Notes under the pieces: model-generated
Told to the model about the DNA's origin: nothing
Database searches by the model: none
What the model saw: the letters and a program-made list of their open reading frames with translations, nothing else
Part shown: positions 20,191 to 27,674 of the stretch, piece after piece
Numbering within the stretch: position 1 is the first letter of the stretch
How the letters are laid out: each line of letters begins with the position of its first letter
NCBI RefSeq assembly: GCF_900107265.1
Contig: NZ_FNPJ01000007.1
Coordinates: forward strand, 1 to 64,000
Source: Nitrosomonas sp. Nm33
GTDB taxonomy: Bacteria; Pseudomonadota; Gammaproteobacteria; Burkholderiales; Nitrosomonadaceae
Length of the DNA: 64,000 nt
Direction of reading: 5' to 3'
Translations under genes and position numbers: made by a program

Positions 20191-20946
20191 TCAGGGTCTG
20201 ATTTCGGTAGTCCTGCTTCCGGCATGTTCGGCTAACCAGTGCGCATAGTGTTCCCGCACAATGGCAATCGCTTCATCGGCGGTATCCACACAGCATGGAA
20301 TCTTCATATCTTCTACGTTAGCCAATTCGAATCCGGGACGTAACATCATCTGCGTCGCCCAGTCGACCAGTCCTCGCCACATCGGACCAGTAAAAATTAG
20401 CGGCGTATCATGCAGATGCCTCACCTGCAATAGCTGCCAAATCATCGTGGATTCGAGCACGGTACCGATGCCGCCCGGCGCCACAATGAAAGTATCGGAC
20501 AGCAGTACGAAGTGGTGCAAACGAGTGAAGAATGTCTGATGCTCGAAAGCTTCCTCGACGAATGGATTAACCTCTTGTTCAAACGGCAGCTTCACACGGA
20601 TGCCGATGTTGTGCGCCCGCTCCGGCGCTTTGGCCGCTTCCGCACCTTCGTTGGCGGCCTGCATCAGGCCCGGTCCCCCACCTGTCACAATATCGCAGCC
20701 CATAACCGCCAGCGCTTCTGCCATGCGCTTAACCTCTTTATATATCCAGTGTCCAGGTTGAGTGCGCGTCGAGCCGAAAATCGTGACGCGATAGTGCTCG
20801 CGCCTGGAAGGGCGCAGACGGGTTAGATTGTTCACCGCCGCCCATAGACCGAAGATCGTCTCAACGAGGATGCGCTTCACCGCTTCCTCATCAGCCAAAC
20901 TGACAGTTGTCGGACCTGTAATGGATGATGAGGATTGCTTACTCAT
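20191..20946 (-). CDS. LOG family (Rossmann-fold nucleotide-binding) protein
   Basis: The product carries both LOG motifs: GGGPGLMQAAN near residue 95, and PGGIGTVLEST near residue 160. Characterised LOG proteins cleave nucleoside 5'-monophosphates (cytokinin ribotides or AMP) to a base and ribose-5-phosphate. At 251 residues it is of the longer TIGR00730-like type. I choose the ATG at 20946, where GAGG lies about 9 nt upstream. An ATG eight codons earlier would overlap xfp by 13 nt but has no ribosome site. It is the second gene of the xfp operon. A role in nucleotide salvage yielding ribose-5-phosphate for phosphoketolase is possible but unproven. Confidence 0.85.
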   Translation of the reverse strand: MSKQSSSSITGPTTVSLADEEAVKRILVETIFGLWAAVNNLTRLRPSRREHYRVTIFGSTRTQPGHWIYKEVKRMAEALAVMGCDIVTGGGPGLMQAANEGAEAAKAPERAHNIGIRVKLPFEQEVNPFVEEAFEHQTFFTRLHHFVLLSDTFIVAPGGIGTVLESTMIWQLLQVRHLHDTPLIFTGPMWRGLVDWATQMMLRPGFELANVEDMKIPCCVDTADEAIAIVREHYAHWLAEHAGSRTTEIRP

Positions 20947-20957
20947 GTTACTTGGCC

Positions 20958-23354
20958 TCAATACGGCCATACCCAGTTGGTGAACTCATCCTTGTCGGTA
21001 CCATGCTCATGCGCATAAGCCAAATTGAGGATGATCTGATTCTTCATCTGCTCTTTCAAATGCGCCGCCTTGGCAGCAAGCCCAGGAACCCGATCAATGA
21101 CATCGATCACCAGCGTAAAACGGTCGGTCTGATTCAAGATCGCAAGCTCTAGCGGAGTATTGATGTTGCCGCGTTCTTTGTAACCCCGCACGTGCAGATT
21201 TTCGTGGTTCTTGAAGCGGTAAGCGAGTTTGTGAATCAACCAAGGATAGCCGTGGAAATTAAAAATCACTGGTTTGTTGGTCGTGAAAAGACTGTCGAAT
21301 TCCCGGTCGGTTGAGCCGCATGGGTGTTCGGTTATCGGTTGCATTTTGTAGAGATCCACCACGTTGACAAAACGTACTTTCAGATCAGGAAGATGCTCGC
21401 GCAACAAAGCAGTCGCCGCCAGTGCCTCCTGGGTAGCCACGTCACCGCAAGATGCCATCACCACATCCGGCTCCACCCCCTCATCGTTGCTGGCACGGCG
21501 CCAAATACCGATACCCTTGGCGCAATGCACGATCGCCTCCTCGATGGTGGTGAACTGCAAATGTTTCTGTTTGTCGGCAACAATGACATTGATGCAATCG
21601 GTTGAACGCAGACATTGATCTGCAATCACCAGCAAGGTATTGGCGTCAGGCGGCAGATAGATGCGGGTGACACTTGGACTCTTGTTAGTAACCAGATCGA
21701 TGAAACCGGGATCCTGATGCGAAAAACCGTTGTGATCCTGTCGCCAAACGGTGGAGGATAAGAGTATGTTCTCCGACGCCACTGGAGCGCGCCATGGTAC
21801 ATGGTTTTTGGAGATATCCAGCCATTTGGCGTGCTGATTGAACATGGAATCGATTACGTGGGCGAAAGCTTCGTAGGTATGAAAAAAGCCGTGCCGGCCA
21901 GAAAGAAGATAACCTTCCAGCCAGCCAATCAGAGTGTGCTCGGAGAGCATTTCCATCACCCGTCCATCACGGGACAATTCGCCGCCATCGGCATCCTCAG
22001 GTAACAAATCCGCCATCCAAACCTTCTTGCTCACCTCATAGATCGACTGCAGGCGGTTAGAGGCCGTCTCATCGGGGCCAAAAACGCGAAAGTTGGTCAT
22101 GTTGTTGCGCATCACATCACGCAAAAACTCTCCGAGTGGTTTGGTATTCTCATACAGCACCTTGCCGGCCTGTTTGACCTCCACCGCATAGTTGCGGAAA
22201 TCCGGCAGTTTGAGATCTTTGCGCAGCAGGCCACCGTTGGCATGCAGATTGGCGCTCATGCGTCGCTGCCCCTGTGGGGCGAGCTCACGCAGCTCGGAAA
22301 TGAGCCGGCCGCTCGCGTCGAACAGTTCTTCTGGCTTGTAACTGCTCAACCAGTCTTCCAGCAGTTTCAAATGCGCTGGATTGGTACGCACATCCGAGAA
22401 GGGTACCTGATGCGAGCGCCAGGAACCCTCAGCCTTGTGACCATTGATTTCCTTCGGCCCCGTCCAGCCTTTTGGCGTGCGCAGCACGATCATGGGCCAA
22501 CTCGGCAACTCAGCCTTGCCGCTCGCGCGCGCCGCTTTCTGGATAGAGCGAATTCCACTAATGACAGTATCGAGCGTCTGCGCCATTGCCTGGTGCATGG
22601 AATCGGGATCGTCACCTTCTACAAAATAGGGTGTGTACCCATAGCCGTGGAAAAGCGCCGCCAGTCGATCGTGACTGATGCGTGCGAGGATGGTCGGATT
22701 AGCAATTTTGTAGCCATTGAGATTCAAAATTGGCAGTACTGCACCATCGCGGATGGGGTTAATAAACTTGTTCGAATGCCAGGCGGTAGCAAGTGGTCCG
22801 GTTTCGGCTTCGCCATCACCCACTACGCAGGCAACGATCAGATCCGGGTTATCCAGACAGGCGCCATAGGCATGAGACAGGCTATAGCCCAGCTCGCCGC
22901 CCTCATGAATGGAGCCAGGTGTTTCCGGGGTAACGTGCGAGCCGATTTGACCGGGGAAGGAGAATTGTTTGAAGAACTTGCGCAACCCCTCCGTGTCTTC
23001 ACTCTTGTCGGGATAAACCTCAGAATAAGTGCCTTCTAGATAGGTAGGTCCGATAACGCCCGGCGCCCCATGTCCAGGTCCGGCCATAAAAATCATGTCA
23101 AGGTCGTCACGCTTGATGACTCGATTGAGGTGCAACCAGACGAACGATAGCGCCGGGCTCGCACCCCAATGGCCGAGCAGTCGATGCTTGACATGCTCGA
23201 TCTTGAGCGGTTCCTTGAGCAGGGGATTGTCACGCAGATAGATCATGCCCACCGAAAGATAGTTGCAGGCGCGCCACCAGGCGTTCATCGCGCGCAACTC
23301 TTCTGCACTGAGTGGATTGCTGACAGTTGCAGGTCTTTGTCCGGTGTAGTTCAT
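20958..23354 (-). CDS. xfp: xylulose-5-phosphate/fructose-6-phosphate phosphoketolase
   Basis: Xfp is a thiamine-diphosphate enzyme that splits xylulose-5-P or fructose-6-P with phosphate to acetyl-phosphate plus glyceraldehyde-3-P or erythrose-4-P. The 798-residue product has family segments such as [21 protein letters not shown] and the ThDP motif [14 protein letters not shown]. The start at 23354 is fixed by AAGGAG 8 nt upstream. It is also fixed by the promoter module at 23398-23441, which excludes the in-frame ATG at 23420 from the predicted transcript. It heads a seven-gene operon whose other enzymes break down glycogen and convert acetyl-phosphate to acetate and ATP. Confidence 0.95.
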   Translation of the reverse strand: MNYTGQRPATVSNPLSAEELRAMNAWWRACNYLSVGMIYLRDNPLLKEPLKIEHVKHRLLGHWGASPALSFVWLHLNRVIKRDDLDMIFMAGPGHGAPGVIGPTYLEGTYSEVYPDKSEDTEGLRKFFKQFSFPGQIGSHVTPETPGSIHEGGELGYSLSHAYGACLDNPDLIVACVVGDGEAETGPLATAWHSNKFINPIRDGAVLPILNLNGYKIANPTILARISHDRLAALFHGYGYTPYFVEGDDPDSMHQAMAQTLDTVISGIRSIQKAARASGKAELPSWPMIVLRTPKGWTGPKEINGHKAEGSWRSHQVPFSDVRTNPAHLKLLEDWLSSYKPEELFDASGRLISELRELAPQGQRRMSANLHANGGLLRKDLKLPDFRNYAVEVKQAGKVLYENTKPLGEFLRDVMRNNMTNFRVFGPDETASNRLQSIYEVSKKVWMADLLPEDADGGELSRDGRVMEMLSEHTLIGWLEGYLLSGRHGFFHTYEAFAHVIDSMFNQHAKWLDISKNHVPWRAPVASENILLSSTVWRQDHNGFSHQDPGFIDLVTNKSPSVTRIYLPPDANTLLVIADQCLRSTDCINVIVADKQKHLQFTTIEEAIVHCAKGIGIWRRASNDEGVEPDVVMASCGDVATQEALAATALLREHLPDLKVRFVNVVDLYKMQPITEHPCGSTDREFDSLFTTNKPVIFNFHGYPWLIHKLAYRFKNHENLHVRGYKERGNINTPLELAILNQTDRFTLVIDVIDRVPGLAAKAAHLKEQMKNQIILNLAYAHEHGTDKDEFTNWVWPY

Positions 23355-23397
23355 CGTCAGAACTCCTTTTTTATTTTTATAAAGGGATATAGCACAC

Positions 23398-23441
23398 AGC
23401 CTATATAAGTATCCTTGCAAAAAAAATACGTGCGAACACGT
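23398..23441 (-). promoter_or_regulatory. palindrome promoter module, copy 3 (xfp-glycogen operon)
   Basis: On the minus strand, ACGTGTTCGCACGT (23428-23441) is followed by exactly 23 bp with an initial A plus eight T, then ATAGGCT (23398-23404) where the other copies have ATAATCT. The overlapping TATATA could serve as the -10. Predicted transcription starts near 23393, giving a leader of about 39 nt before xfp. Confidence 0.68.
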
Positions 23442-23697
23442 AAAAATAGTCTCATTAACAAATACAAACGATCAAAATTCTTCTTTCTTTTGACTCAAAT
23501 TGCCGAGTCTCCGAAAAACCTGGGGCAGTTCAGAAACTTGCACAGATAATTTATGGTGGAGCTCCATTGGTGTATCTTTGGAAAACTGAGAAGCAGCATA
23601 GCCTTCAGATCCTGTGATTGAAACCACGGTATTTATGATCATGCTGGTTTTACAATCCAGGTAGTGTGTGTCGACTTGATTTAAAAGGAGCATAAAG

Positions 23698-24567
23698 ATG
23701 AAAAGGGGATTACTGATGGGTGCTTTTTTAATTTCACTTTTTGAGTCTGCCTATGCACTTGAAGTACAGGGACATCGAGGTGCTCGTTGGGTGCGACCAG
23801 AAAATACTCTTCCAGCCTTTGAATATGCATTGCAAGTGGGCGTGGATACCTTGGAGTTAGATACGCTTATAACCAAAGATGGACAAGTAGTCGTTCATCA
23901 TGATCCGATGTTAAATCCTGATATTTGCTTAGATCCTCAAGGAAAGAAAATCACAACCCAAATTCCCATTCGTTCACTGACATTGAAGGAGTTAAAAGCT
24001 TATGACTGCGGTTCCTTAGTCAACCCAAGCTTCCCTCAGCAAGTAGCTCAACCCAAAACACCCATTCCAACCCTCAATGAGGTATTTGAAATGGTTAAAA
24101 AATCAAAGCTTCCCGCTGCAAAAAAAGTGCATTTCAATATTGAAACAAAAAGTGAAGAGGCTCACCCTGAATACTCGCCTTCGCCCGAGGAATTTGTAAA
24201 GCTTGTGCTAGCGGTCGTGAAAAAACATAACCTCATGAGTCGAGTGATTTTGCAATCCTTTGACTTACGCACTTTAAAAGTTGCACGCCAATTAGAACCT
24301 AGGCTATCTCTTTCCATTTTGATCGAAGATAGACCTCCAGAAGCAGGTACTCTGGTACAGTTAATGAAAGCCTATCAGGCACAAATTCTTTCGCCAAATT
24401 ATGAATGGCTGACGGCACAAGATGTTGCAGAGGTCCACAAAATGGGAGCCCGCGTAATTCCATGGACTCCTAACACGGAAGAAGATTGGCAATCAATGAT
24501 TGAAAAAGGCGTAGATGGCATTATCACTGACAATCCCAAAGAACTTATTGATTTTCTTAAACGATGA
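23698..24567 (+). CDS. periplasmic glycerophosphodiester phosphodiesterase
   Basis: GDPD enzymes hydrolyse glycerophosphodiesters to glycerol-3-phosphate and an alcohol. A signal peptide (MKRGLLMGAFLISLFESAYA, cleaved after residue ~20) directs it to the periplasm. The mature protein opens with the catalytic motif HRGARWVRPENT, then ELDTLITKDGQVVVHHDP with the second catalytic His. The C-terminal WTPNTEEDW...GVDGIITDNP is also typical. AAAAGGAG precedes the ATG. Its codons are clearly more AT-rich than the glycogen operon next to it, and it is transcribed in the opposite direction, so it may be a separate acquisition. Phosphate or glycerol salvage is the likely role. Confidence 0.9.
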   Translation: MKRGLLMGAFLISLFESAYALEVQGHRGARWVRPENTLPAFEYALQVGVDTLELDTLITKDGQVVVHHDPMLNPDICLDPQGKKITTQIPIRSLTLKELKAYDCGSLVNPSFPQQVAQPKTPIPTLNEVFEMVKKSKLPAAKKVHFNIETKSEEAHPEYSPSPEEFVKLVLAVVKKHNLMSRVILQSFDLRTLKVARQLEPRLSLSILIEDRPPEAGTLVQLMKAYQAQILSPNYEWLTAQDVAEVHKMGARVIPWTPNTEEDWQSMIEKGVDGIITDNPKELIDFLKR

Positions 24568-24611
24568 ATGAACGTGCAATTTAACCGATTACTGCTTCAA
24601 ACTTATAACAT

Positions 24612-24655
24612 AAGTGCTTGCACGTATTTTCTTAACCGATATATTTCGATAATCT
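24612..24655 (+). promoter_or_regulatory. palindrome promoter module, copy 4 (glycine-zipper gene)
   Basis: This is the only plus-strand copy: AAGTGCTTGCACGT (24612-24625, one mismatch in the left arm), exactly 23 bp, then ATAATCT (24649-24655). Its 23-bp spacer closely resembles that of copy 5, including TATATTTCG just before ATAATCT. Predicted transcription starts near 24660, about 167 nt before the next gene. Confidence 0.65.
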
Positions 24656-24826
24656 GTTGAAGCGTTATTCATAACAAACCCCCAGGATGAGTAATAGATT
24701 TTCCTTTATCGGCAGCAGGAGAAATTCAAAATAACCTGTTAGAGGAAAATTCAATATCAACTAAGGCTGGGGATATATCTATTCCCTCTAAAGCTATAAG
24801 AGTGATGATTTCTGAGGAGATAAGCC

Positions 24827-25246
24827 ATGTTTAAACCAATATCCATTCATCTGGTCATCGGTGCCTTCGGTGTTATCTTTGGTAGCTCGGTGCTTGCACA
24901 AGACGATGCATTGTTTCAACAAACCCAAGCCGAGTGCCAGAGTATCGCTCAACAGCAAACTGGCTATAATCCCAGCGCTGACCAGCCACAAGTAGGCGGC
25001 CGAGCCAGAGGCGCGGCCGCCGGCGCTATGGCAGGTGCCGCAAAGGGTAGAAGCGAAGCTAGTCAACACGGACACGTTTCTGAGAGCGTAACTGAAGAAT
25101 ACACTCGTAGTCAGATGGAAGAAAAAGCAAAGATGGGGGCTGCTGCAGGCGCGGCCAAACAACGCCAAGAGCGTCGTCAGGACAGAAGAGATCAGAATGC
25201 TTACAATGAGGCGTTTGCTTCCTGCATGGCCGCTAAAGGGTTCTAG
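24827..25246 (+). CDS. exported glycine-zipper-like small protein
   Basis: This is a 139-residue protein with a signal peptide ending at SSVLA/QDD (residue ~24). A Gly/Ala-rich stretch GGRARGAAAGAMAGAAKG follows (residues ~57-75), resembling glycine-zipper segments, then a charged region and a second AAAGAAK stretch. It ends AYNEAFASCMAAKGF, a C-terminal pattern with one Cys seen in small exported glycine-zipper proteins. Another Cys lies at AECQ near residue 37, so a disulfide is possible. GAGGAG precedes the ATG. The long leader carries promoter module copy 4. An envelope or stress-related role is likely, but the function is not known. Confidence 0.75.
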   Translation: MFKPISIHLVIGAFGVIFGSSVLAQDDALFQQTQAECQSIAQQQTGYNPSADQPQVGGRARGAAAGAMAGAAKGRSEASQHGHVSESVTEEYTRSQMEEKAKMGAAAGAAKQRQERRQDRRDQNAYNEAFASCMAAKGF

Positions 25247-25400
25247 GCAGGAAAATAAAAAACTTGTTCAATCACATTATCTACCATAAATGAGATTCAT
25301 GTTTCTGGTTGAATGAAAGGGTTTATTTGCACTAGCTAAAGCTTAGCCTGACCTTCCATCTGCGAAGATCAGCTACTGCGATATGTTTCCTGGAGTAAAC

Positions 25401-26084
25401 ATGGTGCAAGAAAAAGCCCTCACTCATAATCGTTTGAAGACCCCACGTGCGGCGGCTGTGGCTGGTATTGTATTTTCCGTGTTGTATATCATCAACCTCG
25501 TACTCATCCAAATTTCAGCTCCAGCAGATCCGCATGATGCTGGAACTTGGCTGGCGAGTAACTGGAAGTCTATCAATCTGGCACTGTATCTGCAACCGTT
25601 CGTAGGCATCGCCTTTTTATGGTTCATCGGCGTGCTGCGAGACCGAATTGGACACTACGAAGACCGCTTTTTTGCCACTGTCTTTCTCGGAAGCGGCCTA
25701 TTGTTTCTTGCCATGCTGTTTGCTTCGGGCGCAGTGGCGGCAGGCCTTTTATTCAGCTACAGCGCCACACCCGACAAGTTTATCGAATCAGACATCTACA
25801 CATTTGGTCGCACCGTAGTGCACCAAATCGTCAACGTATATGCGATGAAGATGGCGGGGGTGTTTATGATCTCAACCTGTACCGTCGCCGTCCGTACAAA
25901 AATTCTCCCGCGGTGGATTGTGTTTCTTGGCTATGTAATGGCGCTGTTGCTGTTACTGAGCGTCGGGTATTTTAAATGGACGCCGCTGGTATTTCCATTA
26001 TGGGTGCTGCTGGTCAGCACATATATTTTGCTAACGAATCTCAGGAACAAACCGAACGCGGCTTCTCCAGCGGATAAATCATAA
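25401..26084 (+). CDS. uncharacterised integral membrane protein (six TM segments)
   Basis: This is a 227-residue inner-membrane protein with about six hydrophobic helices: AVAGIVFSVLYIINLVLI, a segment after LYLQPFVG, FLGSGLLFLAMLFASGAVA, MAGVFMISTCTVAV, IVFLGYVMALLLLLSVGY, and the last near PLVFPLWVLLV. The start at 25401 is preferred because GGAG lies 5 nt upstream; an ATG six codons earlier has no ribosome site. I do not recognise a catalytic motif. It lies 154 nt after the glycine-zipper gene on the same strand and faces the AI-2E family gene convergently, with 40 nt between stops. Confidence 0.7.
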   Translation: MVQEKALTHNRLKTPRAAAVAGIVFSVLYIINLVLIQISAPADPHDAGTWLASNWKSINLALYLQPFVGIAFLWFIGVLRDRIGHYEDRFFATVFLGSGLLFLAMLFASGAVAAGLLFSYSATPDKFIESDIYTFGRTVVHQIVNVYAMKMAGVFMISTCTVAVRTKILPRWIVFLGYVMALLLLLSVGYFKWTPLVFPLWVLLVSTYILLTNLRNKPNAASPADKS

Positions 26085-26124
26085 CTGCTCCCAAGACGAC
26101 ACTGCGCTGCTTTGCAGTGCAGGC

Positions 26125-27207
26125 CTACCGAGATAAAGATTCCATATTCAACCAGGCCTGAAACAGCTTATAGCCCAACGTCAACACAATAGCGCCGACG
26201 AACAGTCCGACGATACCGGATAACAACATACCACCGATAGCGCCCAGAAAAATCACCACCATGGGCACGCCAACACCACGTCCCAGCAACAACGGCTTTA
26301 ACACGTTATCCAGCACCATAATTAAAATGTTCCAGATCAGGAATATCATTGCGGTGAGCGTATCACCGGTTGCGAAAACGTAGATAATGGCTGGAACCAC
26401 AATGAGTCCCACCCCGATCTGCACCACTGCCAAGATCAGGCATAACAACGCCCATATTCCTGCACCGGGCACACCAGCAAAGATAAAACCCACACCTGCC
26501 AACAATGCCTGGATGACGGCAACGCCCAATATACCACGGACAACACTGCGAATTGTGGCTTCGGCAAGGTTGGCAAAGTCATCGCCGCGCTCGCCCACCA
26601 ATCGCCTGGATATACCATGGGCGAGCTGATAACTGCTCTCGGAATGAGCCAGCAAGACACCGGCAATCACGAACGCAGCAACAAATATGATTATCCCCAT
26701 ACCCGCACTGGCAGCGGCGTCGACTAACCAGGCGCCGGCCGCTTTGAGTTGGGGTTGCACTAGCTTCAAAGCCTCAACCAAATTCGTTGAGGCAAGATCC
26801 CACATTTTCGCGATGGGTTCACCGATGAGGGGCCAATTCCTGACAGCTTCTGGCGGCGGTGGAATAGCAAACTGCCCATGGAGAAATTGCTCCGCTAGTG
26901 TTACGACGTTTTGCACCAGTAATTTCGTCAACATGACGGTAGGTACCATTAACAGCGCCAGCAAAACAGTGATAAGCAGCATTGCTGCGATTACGCGCTG
27001 ACCGCCAAGTAGATTGACCAGCATGAGATAAAGAGGATGAATTGCCACTGCAATAATGATTCCCCACACCAGCGGGATAATAAACGGCTGCAATATTTGA
27101 AAACACCATATCAGCACGATCGCCAGCACACCCAGGCGTATGACCGTTTCCGCCACTTTACTGGACAAATCATCGCGTGGAGGAGGTGTGATATTTGAAG
27201 TCATCAT
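26125..27207 (-). CDS. AI-2E family transporter (PerM/TqsA type)
   Basis: This 360-residue inner-membrane protein has the layout of the AI-2E exporter (UPF0118) family. Two N-terminal helices (VLAIVLIWCFQILQPFIIPL) are followed by the I-A-I-H-P-L motif after helix 2. A soluble insertion comes next (residues ~100-150), then the conserved VPGAGIWALLC region. A C-terminal helix cluster contains DNVLKPLLLGRG and VPMVVIFLGAIGG. Family members export autoinducer-2 or act as Na+/H+ antiporters, so the substrate is open. AAGGAG precedes the tandem ATGs at 27207/27204. A leader of about 176 nt separates it from promoter module copy 5. Confidence 0.88.
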   Translation of the reverse strand: MMTSNITPPPRDDLSSKVAETVIRLGVLAIVLIWCFQILQPFIIPLVWGIIIAVAIHPLYLMLVNLLGGQRVIAAMLLITVLLALLMVPTVMLTKLLVQNVVTLAEQFLHGQFAIPPPPEAVRNWPLIGEPIAKMWDLASTNLVEALKLVQPQLKAAGAWLVDAAASAGMGIIIFVAAFVIAGVLLAHSESSYQLAHGISRRLVGERGDDFANLAEATIRSVVRGILGVAVIQALLAGVGFIFAGVPGAGIWALLCLILAVVQIGVGLIVVPAIIYVFATGDTLTAMIFLIWNILIMVLDNVLKPLLLGRGVGVPMVVIFLGAIGGMLLSGIVGLFVGAIVLTLGYKLFQAWLNMESLSR

Positions 27208-27387
27208 GGACTCCTTATGCGTTATTTTGAGCTTGCATGCGATGCGCCGGTTTCACCCTCAGCTAAGGAAAACACCCTAAGGGTATGACGGACTAATCTG
27301 ATTCTGTACAACCGTTATCGCGTTGTTCGATAATTTCACTCTCCTTGGCAATGGACAGGAAAAATAAACGCTATTTATATTAAGAAT

Positions 27388-27431
27388 AGATTATCGAAAT
27401 ATACTGACTAAAAGAATACGTGTAAGCACGT
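27388..27431 (-). promoter_or_regulatory. palindrome promoter module, copy 5 (AI-2E family gene)
   Basis: On the minus strand, ACGTGCTTACACGT (27418-27431) is followed by exactly 23 bp, then ATAATCT (27388-27394). Predicted transcription starts near 27383. The rest of the 467-bp gap between rpoN and this gene (27208-27674) shows no gene that I can support. Confidence 0.7.
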
Positions 27432-27674
27432 AAAGCAACCCTTGTTAACAGGCAATCAAAAAATTCTTTCTCGAATCCAAGCTAAGCCATAGGTCAAAAG
27501 TTTGGATATATTTCTACCTTTCAGGGATTTGAATCTTTACTTAAGCAAAGGAAAGCTTCATCTTTATCGATTGTTAAGAAAACTAAATATTCTGGAAATA
27601 CTCAACCATCCTGAAACTGATGGATTAGCATTAACAAACCAGAATTTTGGTTACAGCCAACATGCTTGATGCTA

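Noticed and set aside
23472-23693. Minus-strand open frame of 73 codons between xfp and the glycerophosphodiesterase gene
   Set aside because: It has no ribosome site and no family resemblance, and it covers the region that must hold the promoter of the plus-strand gene.
26098-26121. CACTGC/GCAGTG hairpin between the membrane-protein gene and the AI-2E family gene
   Set aside because: The stem is only 6 bp and there is no T-tract on either strand, so it cannot be called a terminator with confidence.
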